Shown: positions 19,611 to 27,831 of the stretch, piece after piece | How the letters are laid out: each line of letters opens with the position of its first letter | Position numbering within the stretch: position 1 is the stretch's first letter | NCBI RefSeq assembly: GCF_900167345.1 | Contig: NZ_FUXB01000019.1 | Coordinates: 1-55,799, forward strand | Source of the DNA: Vibrio cincinnatiensis DSM 19608 | GTDB taxonomy: Bacteria; Pseudomonadota; Gammaproteobacteria; Enterobacterales; Vibrionaceae | Length of the DNA stretch: 55,799 nt | Direction: 5' to 3' | Position numbers and translations under genes: made by a program | Notes under the pieces: generated by a model | Database searches by the model: none | What the model saw: the letters and a program-made list of their open reading frames with translations, nothing else | What the model was told of the DNA's origin: nothing

Positions 19611-22600
19611 CGGAATCTCTCCATATCATTAGACCAAAATGGATTCATGGTACTTCTGGGTATTAATTCCAACTGAACTTTATTTCCCCTCAAATCAATC
19701 ATAACAATGTTATCTCTACGAGATTCAGGTCTCGCCTTAAGGGATTGATCGAGAAGCTTAAACATCCCCCACTCTCCCTCAAAGGTATGCGATATTTCAC
19801 GACGAGAATCGGGTGGCGTGAATATAATCCGAGCCACGGGATGCTTGGAGGGCCAACTCAACGTTTGTATTCTTGCAGGACCATGTCTATAAACTAAATT
19901 TTGCCCACCTAACTCAAGAGAAAAACTGGTAATATGCTGATCTAAATAAATCGGCTTCATACCAAAATCGACCCTTAACGTATTATCTGGTTCAAAAAAT
20001 GCCTGTCTGATTCGGTCTGCTCGCTGAAATATCGCTAAGGTATTTTGACTCACCCCAATTTCTTGTTCAAAACGCCATACTGACTTCGACGTATCCACAA
20101 ATGGAGCTAAGTACTCATTAAAGAATGAATCCAACGTTCCTCCATAACCAAAGAAGCGACTAAAGTCTTTTAAAGTGACTTCTCTTTGTGCTGAGGGATT
20201 GAAAGGATAACGTCCCTGTATACTTCTTTGATACGGTTTATAAACCTTGTTCGTCCATAGTGTATTGAGGTGTACACGTGACCCCTTCTCCGCTAACTTA
20301 GCAGAACCGCTGGACAGTTCACCTAACCAAGAATCAAAAGGCTTCGGCAATAATTGTCTTGCATGATTGATCGATGCAGCAACCTCACCACTTAATGTCC
20401 CGTTTAACATACTCTTATAAGCTACTCTCTGGTTATTACCTGAGCTTGATAAATCTGCGAGGTATTTTTTAAGACTGGATAATGCTTGATGAATGTCCTC
20501 AAAGTCTTGATCCGTTATCTGAATAATATCCTCAAATGCATCTTCAACTTCTTTACCTGGCAAAGAAAGATTAAAGTTTTTATCATCGGAAGGACGATAT
20601 CGGCGTAATGTGTCCGCAGTACCTGACAATTTCACTTTAGCCACGTTACTCGCTACCTCGGCCGCGGCTTTTTCATTTTGTGACAAAGCGATTTGAGTGA
20701 GAGCCACTTCTCTTCGCACTGCTTTTAGTAATGATTCCATCGGCCTTTCAGAGCTCACTAATGTATCTGTTTGATCCAAACTACTTTTCAGATCAGAAGT
20801 CGGTTTTAATTGAAGATCTTCAAGTAATGATCTCCATTCATGAATGTAATCTCGAAAATAACGTTCACGAACGCCAGCAATAGCAAGGTCGTGATCAATA
20901 TTACGAGCATCAATTTCATCGCCATAAACCCAGTTCTCTTCCATTAATGCTTTAACCGTTCGGCCTATCTGCAGTTGGAATATACTGTGAAAACCATTGT
21001 AGGTATAAAAGCCAGAGATCCCCATGGATAATGGTTTACCACTACGTCTTTCAAATTGCTCAAGACTACGAGCCCCCAACACATCCGTTAATCGGAAAGA
21101 AGGAACATGGCTTTTAATGAATTGTAATTTCATTCTCTGGTAAGCCCTTTCAGATAAAGACATTTGCGTAAGCACTTGTCGAGCATCTGAAACTGCATCA
21201 TTACTTAAATAGAGACCTTTTTCTGTTTGGTTAATATAGTTCTTTGTATGCTGCTCTAAGTCTGAACGTAATCCTTCATTTAACACACCTGAATATGCTT
21301 GCTCATAGTAATAAGAGAACCAGCCCAATACATGTTCAGGATCTAATTTATCGTCATTAAACAACATTAAGTATGTTTTCAGTGTTTCGTATAAATACTC
21401 TCGGTGATGCTCATTCGATCTCAGCTCACTTAACAAGATGTCTTCAATAAAAGGGGAAAAATAGTTGACTAATGCATTGTGATAAGCGGCTTTCGCAGAT
21501 TGCTCAATTTTCTCACCTTGATACAATCCTAGAGATCTGACTTTACCTTTCTCTTCTTGTTGCTCAGTATTAACCATTGGGAGCATCATGATTTGATTTA
21601 ACACATCCACTGATGGAATTAAGTTATCTCTCAAATCAATATCTTGAGTATGAATAAGATGCTGTACTTCTTTTATTTGAGTATCCGTTCGACTGATCAA
21701 ATGGTTATTCCATTGATAGCTCATCATCCATAACGTGACGGCTAATGCAGACACTCCTGCACAAATCACATAGGCACTTCTTCGTAGCCAGCTACTTTGT
21801 TTTTGATGGTGTCGATTGACCGTCCCCAGCAACTGCTCCTTAAAAATGACATCTTCAAAAAGCTTTTTCACAAAATACGTACAAGAGTCTTTAGAGCTCA
21901 GGCGTAATGGCGGTCTACCGAGTCCGAGACCTTGCGAAGTCTCAAGCATAATCCTGTCTATCGGCATACCTTCTTGAAGAGAACTCACGATGAATACACC
22001 ACGAATCATGGATGGCTCTTCAAACTTATTTTGAGCAAAAATCTCCGTTAGAAACTCATCTAAATTCGCCTGTAAACAACGAAGTTGCTTAGGAAACTCA
22101 AACATTAAAGAGCGTTTATCTAGATCTTCTTCCATTTCTAATCGTTGCATCATGCGCTTATCTAATGATTCAAGAAGATCATGGAACTCTTTGTTAAACA
22201 GAGAAATCACTCCTCGTTCATCCTCTACTTCACGAGGAAAAACAAAACCCAAAAACTCTTCCCGCTTTTCTTTGCTAAGATCAGAAAAGAATTCATTGAA
22301 TCCAGCGATCAAATCCGCTTTAGTCAATAAAACATAAATCGGGAACTGCATACCCAATTGATTCTTGAGTTCTTGCAAACGATTTTTAATTGCTCGGGCG
22401 TGCAAACCTCGTTCTGTTCGAGTTTGGGTCATCATACTAGCAAGGCTAAGAGTCACAATGGCACCATTTATTGGACGCTGCTTACGGTATTTTTTCAATA
22501 ACCCTAAAAAACCATACCAAGCCTTAGAGTCAACTTGAACTTGGCTATCTTGCGTCGTATACCGCCCAGCGGTATCAATCAGAACGGCTTTATTGGTAAA

Positions 22601-23107
22601 CCACCAATCGCAATGACGAGTTCCACCTATACCACTAACAGAATCACTTCCTAATGCATCACTTAAAGGGAACTCAAGACCAGAATGCTTTAGTGCCGAA
22701 GTTTTACCTGTACCAGGAGGACCAATCAATACATACCAAGGTAGGTTATACAGATTCTTCTTTCCTTTCCCATCTTTAGTAATGATTTGAACAGCGCGGT
22801 CAATTCGTTCACGCATGACATCAATTTCTGATGCTGCTTCATTGTCATTTAAAGAGTCCACTTCCAATAAGTGTTGAATACTCTCGTCTTGCTCTTTACG
22901 CTCTTTTTGCTGGCGGAATAGATTCATCGCCCCCCAGCCAAAAATCAAAACAGCAATAATCAGCAATCGATTGAATTCTGATTTAAATGGTTCAGATCCA
23001 GCAATCGCAATCAATGGCCCGACAAACCAGATAAAGATAGATATGGCTAATAAACCAACTAAGCTAATAACCCAGCGCTGACGAAAAAAGTTTTGTATGG
23101 CAGCCAT
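19592..23107 (-). CDS. tssM: T6SS inner-membrane protein TssM (IcmF)
   Basis: This 1171-residue protein has two N-terminal membrane helices (about 13-35 and 45-65). A cytoplasmic NTPase domain has intact Walker A GPPGTGKT at 129-136 and VLIDTAGRYTTQD. A third helix near 440-462 (SAYVICAGVSALAVTLWMMS) leads to a large periplasmic part with the C-terminal motif FTPPDSRREISHTFEGEWGMFKLLD. TssM spans the envelope with TssL and TssJ. The intact Walker A places it with TssM proteins able to bind nucleotide. It starts 1 base after the tssL stop. Confidence 0.96.
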   Translation of the reverse strand: MAAIQNFFRQRWVISLVGLLAISIFIWFVGPLIAIAGSEPFKSEFNRLLIIAVLIFGWGAMNLFRQQKERKEQDESIQHLLEVDSLNDNEAASEIDVMRERIDRAVQIITKDGKGKKNLYNLPWYVLIGPPGTGKTSALKHSGLEFPLSDALGSDSVSGIGGTRHCDWWFTNKAVLIDTAGRYTTQDSQVQVDSKAWYGFLGLLKKYRKQRPINGAIVTLSLASMMTQTRTERGLHARAIKNRLQELKNQLGMQFPIYVLLTKADLIAGFNEFFSDLSKEKREEFLGFVFPREVEDERGVISLFNKEFHDLLESLDKRMMQRLEMEEDLDKRSLMFEFPKQLRCLQANLDEFLTEIFAQNKFEEPSMIRGVFIVSSLQEGMPIDRIMLETSQGLGLGRPPLRLSSKDSCTYFVKKLFEDVIFKEQLLGTVNRHHQKQSSWLRRSAYVICAGVSALAVTLWMMSYQWNNHLISRTDTQIKEVQHLIHTQDIDLRDNLIPSVDVLNQIMMLPMVNTEQQEEKGKVRSLGLYQGEKIEQSAKAAYHNALVNYFSPFIEDILLSELRSNEHHREYLYETLKTYLMLFNDDKLDPEHVLGWFSYYYEQAYSGVLNEGLRSDLEQHTKNYINQTEKGLYLSNDAVSDARQVLTQMSLSERAYQRMKLQFIKSHVPSFRLTDVLGARSLEQFERRSGKPLSMGISGFYTYNGFHSIFQLQIGRTVKALMEENWVYGDEIDARNIDHDLAIAGVRERYFRDYIHEWRSLLEDLQLKPTSDLKSSLDQTDTLVSSERPMESLLKAVRREVALTQIALSQNEKAAAEVASNVAKVKLSGTADTLRRYRPSDDKNFNLSLPGKEVEDAFEDIIQITDQDFEDIHQALSSLKKYLADLSSSGNNQRVAYKSMLNGTLSGEVAASINHARQLLPKPFDSWLGELSSGSAKLAEKGSRVHLNTLWTNKVYKPYQRSIQGRYPFNPSAQREVTLKDFSRFFGYGGTLDSFFNEYLAPFVDTSKSVWRFEQEIGVSQNTLAIFQRADRIRQAFFEPDNTLRVDFGMKPIYLDQHITSFSLELGGQNLVYRHGPARIQTLSWPSKHPVARIIFTPPDSRREISHTFEGEWGMFKLLDQSLKARPESRRDNIVMIDLRGNKVQLELIPRSTMNPFWSNDMERFRCPQTL

Positions 23108-24424
23108 CTAGTTATTCCCATCCATTAACTGACCAGAGATCAGCAGATCAATTTCAACTCGTCTATTCATTCTTCGCCCTTCTGGGGTCTCATTAGATGC
23201 CAAAGGTCTCGCATCACCCCATCCTTCAGGAATGACTCGTCCTTTAAGCGTTCCACTCGACATTAAATGATCCGTCAAAGATGTGGCTCTCGCTAAAGAC
23301 AAGTGCCAGTTAGAAGGAAACTTGCTGGTAAAAATAGGGTTATTATCCGTATGACCAATAACTAAAAGTTTTCCCGTGGTGGCTTCTAACGCCCTAGCCA
23401 CCTTCGAAATAACGGGTCGCATATGGGCAACCATCTCTGCGCTGCCAGACTGAAATAAATCCTGTGATTGAAAAGAAATACGAACTCGATCAGCCAAAGG
23501 TTCTACACGTAAGATCCCCATCTCGATTTCTGTTGCTAAAAAACGTTGTATCTGCTCACTAATGGCAAGTGAAGAAGCATAGTTATCTTGATGGTTGGAA
23601 ACGGCTCTATCAGGTAATAGATTAATCAAGTTGGTAAAGGTCACATCTGATTTTTCATTAAGATTAAAGTTCAAATACATATAAATACACGCTAACAGGG
23701 CAGCTGTAATAGAGAGCAACACCCACAGTGGCGCTTTCTCTGTCACCTGCTGACCGACAAGGATATTTTTTACTGTACTTTCACATAATGCCGAATCGGG
23801 CACTCTTTCGTAATGTTTTAGTACATCCATAACTTGAATTTTCAACGCCCGGTGCTGCTCGCTACCATTTTCTTTGACACGAAAATGCCCTTTAAAGCCT
23901 AAACTCATACATAGATACATGACTTCTAGAAGGTCAAGAGACGATTGGGGATGTTTAAGGCATTCCTCTAAATGTGTAAAAAACTCTTCTCCTCCTTGCG
24001 TATTTGAATAAAACGTAGAGAGCAGAGAATTATCAACCCATACAGATTGGCTACCCCACACAGTATTCAATACTGCCTCGTCAATAGCACAGCAGAGACA
24101 GTATCTAGCAATATCAATCTCTCTTGGGTCCGCACTTCGTAAGCGCAGACGATTCTCGTAGTCACGCATTTTCTGAACAAAAGCTTCACGTAACTGCTTT
24201 ACATCACTATGAAGCGCAGTAGAACGGATCTGTCCGAGTAGAGAAAAAATGATGTTCGCCTCTGCGAGTAAGACATTACTACCATAAGCAATCACACTGG
24301 ATTCTTTCTCTTCTTTTATCATCTGGGTTAAAAGAACAGTATTATCACTTTCAACAGCGGTTACCGCTGACAAAGAGGGACTTTTCTTTCTTCCTGGTGT
24401 CGGTTTTACAATTGTCTCATCCAT
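23108..24424 (-). CDS. tssL: TssL (DotU) fused to an OmpA-like peptidoglycan-binding domain
   Basis: In this 438-residue protein, residues 40-225 are the DotU/TssL cytoplasmic domain (VLLAEANIIFSLLGQIR, then RYCLCCAIDEAVLNTVWG). A single membrane helix lies around 232-252 (APLWVLLSITAALLACIYMYL). The C-terminal third is OmpA-like, with LLVIGHTDNNP and ARATSLTDHLM through GWGDARPLASNETPEGRRMNRRVEI. Such extended TssL proteins carry their own peptidoglycan anchor, which other systems obtain from a separate TagL-type protein. It starts 10 bases after tssK. Confidence 0.95.
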   Translation of the reverse strand: MDETIVKPTPGRKKSPSLSAVTAVESDNTVLLTQMIKEEKESSVIAYGSNVLLAEANIIFSLLGQIRSTALHSDVKQLREAFVQKMRDYENRLRLRSADPREIDIARYCLCCAIDEAVLNTVWGSQSVWVDNSLLSTFYSNTQGGEEFFTHLEECLKHPQSSLDLLEVMYLCMSLGFKGHFRVKENGSEQHRALKIQVMDVLKHYERVPDSALCESTVKNILVGQQVTEKAPLWVLLSITAALLACIYMYLNFNLNEKSDVTFTNLINLLPDRAVSNHQDNYASSLAISEQIQRFLATEIEMGILRVEPLADRVRISFQSQDLFQSGSAEMVAHMRPVISKVARALEATTGKLLVIGHTDNNPIFTSKFPSNWHLSLARATSLTDHLMSSGTLKGRVIPEGWGDARPLASNETPEGRRMNRRVEIDLLISGQLMDGNN

Positions 24425-24434
24425 AACTTAACCG

Positions 24435-25760
24435 CTACTGATTGATGCTCCAAAGTTCCATTTCTAAACCTGGATAGTTCCCAGATACGTGAAAAGCCAT
24501 ACCACCGCTTTCCATTAAACGAGACCAATAAGTCCCTTTTTTGATCAATTCAAAATACACAAATCCTGAGGAATAAGGCATCTGCCGAGGCACAACGTTT
24601 AAAGGAGCAATGGAGATACCATTAATTTGGTTATTGATCAGCTCACGAATGTTTTCCGCAGGCCCAACTTTAATCTGCCCAGGTAACTTCCGACGAATCT
24701 CTTCCGGAGAAACATCGGCTTTGATAGCGAGAACAAACTGGCAGACTGAGAGCAATTTTTTATCAGGCAGAGGGGTAACATGAATACCAAATTGCCGAAT
24801 ATCAAGTGGCATTTTGGTCGCGGTTTGTTCAAGAACAACACTCAAGTACTGGCTCAAAATTTGGTTAATTTCAGCAAATACCTCCCCCATATTGTGATGA
24901 ACATACTCAGGTAATTTAGGTATTCGTTTATTCTTATTTGAAAATGTCGCCAATTCACCCACTAAGCTAAACAGATGTGTTACTAGGGTATAAGGGTGTA
25001 ACTCAACACCTTGGGACCAATGTCGTAGGCTTGCCTCGTAGCGATTTAGCATTTGTAACATGATAAAATCGACAGCAGAAGAAGCCGCTGATTTTCCCTG
25101 AGCTAAACGCTGAGCAATGGCATCCGCTCGAATTTTTAGCATGGCTAAAATATTCTTCAAATACTTGGTTAATACTGGGCTATGATGCACATTCAGGAAA
25201 GGCGGAACATAATCCTCATCGAGGATGATTTCACCTTCGGCCGTCACCTGACGAATTCGAGCTAAAGGAAGTGAAACATAACCTGGAAGGTTCTCATTTG
25301 AGACTTTAATTTCACATTTTAGCCCAGCCAATTGAACAATCTCCTCATCTATTCCCAAAACATTATCCGTAAGGCTAGACTCAATAAACTTATAGCGTGT
25401 GACTTGCGAATCTTCTGCTGAAGAAACATTCTTACCTTGGTTTTTTTCAATAGGAACGGCCAATTGAATCAGAGTGTTCTCAATATGAGATTCCACGGTG
25501 ATCGCTGAAGGTGCAGAATCTTTCTCGGGAATAATAACCAATGTCATATCAGGTAGAATGGCAATTAACTTAGTAAGAGACAACTGCCCCTCTTTTAGAG
25601 AGGCAGCTTCAAAGCTAAGTTGCTCAATTCCTCTAGCATAACTGCTCGTTAATCTTGCCAACCCTCGATATTCATAGGCTAATGCCCGTTCCTGCTGTTG
25701 GAAATGCTGTGGACGCAAAAACATCCCTTCACTCCAAACCATTGGTGAATATACACTCAT
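24435..25760 (-). CDS. tssK: T6SS baseplate-membrane linker TssK
   Basis: This 441-residue protein carries the family opening VVWSEGMFLRPQHFQQQER-like text (MVWSEGMFLRPQHFQQQERAL) and NENLPGYVSLPLARI in the middle. The ending is MPYSSGFVYFELIKKGTYW and SGGMAFHVSGNYPGLEMELW. TssK trimers join the baseplate to the TssL/TssM cytoplasmic domains. It follows tssJ after 28 bases and is followed by tssL after 10 bases. Length and motifs are intact. Confidence 0.95.
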   Translation of the reverse strand: MSVYSPMVWSEGMFLRPQHFQQQERALAYEYRGLARLTSSYARGIEQLSFEAASLKEGQLSLTKLIAILPDMTLVIIPEKDSAPSAITVESHIENTLIQLAVPIEKNQGKNVSSAEDSQVTRYKFIESSLTDNVLGIDEEIVQLAGLKCEIKVSNENLPGYVSLPLARIRQVTAEGEIILDEDYVPPFLNVHHSPVLTKYLKNILAMLKIRADAIAQRLAQGKSAASSAVDFIMLQMLNRYEASLRHWSQGVELHPYTLVTHLFSLVGELATFSNKNKRIPKLPEYVHHNMGEVFAEINQILSQYLSVVLEQTATKMPLDIRQFGIHVTPLPDKKLLSVCQFVLAIKADVSPEEIRRKLPGQIKVGPAENIRELINNQINGISIAPLNVVPRQMPYSSGFVYFELIKKGTYWSRLMESGGMAFHVSGNYPGLEMELWSINQ

Positions 25761-25788
25761 TTATAAACCTATTAATGCTATCTGTTTG

Positions 25789-26244
25789 TTATTTTATTGC
25801 TAACGTCAATTCGTCCAATAAAAGCGTATATGTGTTATAACCCGTCCGGTCAACTTTAATCACTTTTCGCCAATTGGCATTTTCTATATCTCGAAAAGCA
25901 ACAATAACGCCAATATACTCGACGCCAGGTTTCATACTTGAACGATAATGTTCTGACTGCCCTGGTGAGAGTGATATCTCTGTTTTTGACACCATATCTG
26001 GTCCGAGGACTTCACTAGCATTTTCATATAATGAAAAAAAGCCTTGGCTTTTAAACAACGTATCAGAAGTCAATTCAAATATATGAACAACCACCGGAGA
26101 TGGACGCCCATTCATGTCAGGATTAATATTATGCCCAGCATTAATGTTAAGGTTAGAGTAGGGGTCAACCGCCATATTGACGATACTGCACCCTAATAAC
26201 AAAAATGTAAGTAGTAACGGTAAAAATTTGATTAAAGGTCTCAC
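25789..26244 (-). CDS. tssJ: T6SS outer-membrane lipoprotein TssJ
   Basis: This 151-residue protein has a lipoprotein signal (FLPLLLTFLLLGCS) with the acylated cysteine at residue 19. The mature part has the VasD/Lip fold: RPSPVVVHIFELTSDTLFKSQGFFSLYENASEVLG and KPGVEYIGVIVAFRDIENANWRKVI. TssJ sits on the inner face of the outer membrane and holds the periplasmic end of TssM. The start lies 3 bases after the fha stop. Confidence 0.94.
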   Translation of the reverse strand: MRPLIKFLPLLLTFLLLGCSIVNMAVDPYSNLNINAGHNINPDMNGRPSPVVVHIFELTSDTLFKSQGFFSLYENASEVLGPDMVSKTEISLSPGQSEHYRSSMKPGVEYIGVIVAFRDIENANWRKVIKVDRTGYNTYTLLLDELTLAIK

Positions 26245-26247
26245 TTA

Positions 26248-27504
26248 TTATCCCTCTATATTCCTTATTGCCTTATCATATTCTCTTGCAAAATCTTCTA
26301 AATAAAATTTATCACTATCAAATCCACCAACTTCGAAATCATTATTTAGCTGATAGTAAAGTGCTTCATACTTCTGCCATTTCTTTTTATCGACTTGAGA
26401 GAAGAAAGGAGAAAAGAGGCTTCTCTCACGTTGAGAAAGATTTTCGGAGATATTATTCGGGTCAAGTAGTTTCATTACGCTAGAAACCGCACCATGCACG
26501 CCATTTATCATCGCTTTTTCATGACATTCAATATCTCGAAAAGCCGATTTAATCGCCACTTCAGGAGAAAGGAAACTTGAACTTTTTCTGTTATATAAAT
26601 TGTGTATGGCATCATCAAAGTCTGCCGAAAATTTCAACGGGTTATTTTCTCTCTTCTGGAAAGCAGTATGGTTTAGTTTGTTTGATTGTTTGAATTTTGT
26701 TCGATTGTGTAATGTTTGCATCAAACCGTCTAACATTAATGCATAGGATTTCCCCAGCTCTTGAAACCACACTTCTTTCTTGTTGTCCGGTAACAAGCCT
26801 TCGTCAATTCCTGCTCCAGAAAGGAACGCACGTAAAAGCGTTTCTGACTCAGGCTGAAAACCAGATGTCTCTTCAACCATTGGCCGTTGCAATAGCTCTT
26901 TTGTTTTTTCTTTCTTTTCAATAGAAAAATCTTCAATATTTTCAATTGATTTAGTATCAAAAAAGTCGTCGATATCCCCAATATCTGGTTCTTCTAAAAC
27001 GCTAGGCGTTGCCTCTTGAGAAAGAAATAAATTGGCATCAAAGCCGAAATCCATATCACCCATTTTGGGCATATCGACAGGTTTATTTAAAAGCTCTCTT
27101 GGTGACAAGGTATTAAATGAAGAGATCATGAGGTTGTGATTAGGCAATATGTCATCCGTTTTTTTATCAGTATCACTTAAGGTCACTTCTATCTCGTAGT
27201 CACCGAAACTGATCGTATCGTGATTATTAAGAGTGATCTCTATTCCATTTCCAATTGGGCTAACTGACTTATTAATAAATATCCCATTTGTTGACAAATC
27301 TCTTAATAAATAATTATTCCCAAACTTCGACACCTCACCATGTACACCTGAAATAATGCGTTCAGGGTCAGGTAACACCCAATCACAAGAATCAGAACGT
27401 CCAAACTTAATGGAACAATAATCTTCCTCGGAAGAAAGTGTATAAACACTTTTGAGTTCTGGCGTGAACTTGTGAAAACTGGTAATGGAAAGAATTAAAT
27501 CCAT
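26248..27504 (-). CDS. fha: FHA-domain T6SS activator Fha (TagH)
   Basis: In this 418-residue protein, the N-terminal FHA domain (1-110) has the phosphothreonine-binding set GRSDSCDW at 35-42, ISGVH at 51-55 and STNGIFIN at 71-78. A long linker of low complexity follows. The C-terminal T6SS-FHA domain comes next (LRAFLSGAGIDEGLL, DAIHNLYNRKSSSFLSPEVAIKSAFRDIECHEKAMINGV, then WQKYEALYYQL). It is the target of PpkA and PppA in related systems. As the first gene of the minus-strand T6SS run, it has an AGAGG ribosome site 5 bases from its ATG. Confidence 0.94.
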   Translation of the reverse strand: MDLILSITSFHKFTPELKSVYTLSSEEDYCSIKFGRSDSCDWVLPDPERIISGVHGEVSKFGNNYLLRDLSTNGIFINKSVSPIGNGIEITLNNHDTISFGDYEIEVTLSDTDKKTDDILPNHNLMISSFNTLSPRELLNKPVDMPKMGDMDFGFDANLFLSQEATPSVLEEPDIGDIDDFFDTKSIENIEDFSIEKKEKTKELLQRPMVEETSGFQPESETLLRAFLSGAGIDEGLLPDNKKEVWFQELGKSYALMLDGLMQTLHNRTKFKQSNKLNHTAFQKRENNPLKFSADFDDAIHNLYNRKSSSFLSPEVAIKSAFRDIECHEKAMINGVHGAVSSVMKLLDPNNISENLSQRERSLFSPFFSQVDKKKWQKYEALYYQLNNDFEVGGFDSDKFYLEDFAREYDKAIRNIEG

Positions 27505-27831
27505 GTCAACCTCTAGCCGGTATGTATCTTGTATTTTTTATAATTTCTGACTGAACGAACAATAGACTGAACCCATCAGTCTAAATAACAAAACAATCAA
27601 TAATAATAGAGCCATTACTTATAGCGGGCAAATAATGAATCATTTAAAATTCAATTCAACGCAAAGTTGTCTAATAAAACAAAATCTAGAACCAAGATCA
27701 AATTTTTATAACTTTGTATTTCATGTTTCGCTTAACCTCTGTTAGTTAAATCGAATTTTATCTAATACAACCTCTATTACATAAATATTAGGGATTATAG
27801 TCAGTTTTACTTTTAGCTAGGAGCCTAACAC
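27505..27831. promoter_or_regulatory. Divergent promoter region of the T6SS cluster (fha / ppkA)
   Basis: This 327-base A+T-rich stretch has no gene and must hold the start signals for the minus-strand T6SS run and for plus-strand ppkA. On the fha side, a minus-strand TATAAA-like element lies near 27538-27545. Just upstream of it are the repeats listed separately (27549-27583). On the ppkA side, GATTATAGT near 27793-27801 is a possible -10, and AGGAG precedes the ATG by 8 bases. No sigma-54 or other named motif could be recognised by eye. Confidence 0.6.
27549..27583. repeat. GACTGAAC direct repeat plus 8-bp inverted repeat upstream of fha
   Basis: GACTGAAC occurs twice, at 27549-27556 and 27565-27572, with a 16-base pitch. 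The second copy is also the left arm of a perfect inverted repeat, TAGACTGA (27563-27570) and TCAGTCTA (27576-27583), with loop ACCCA. The element lies 45-80 bases upstream of the fha start and overlaps where a -35 region would be. It could be an operator for a T6SS regulator; the factor is unknown. Confidence 0.5.
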
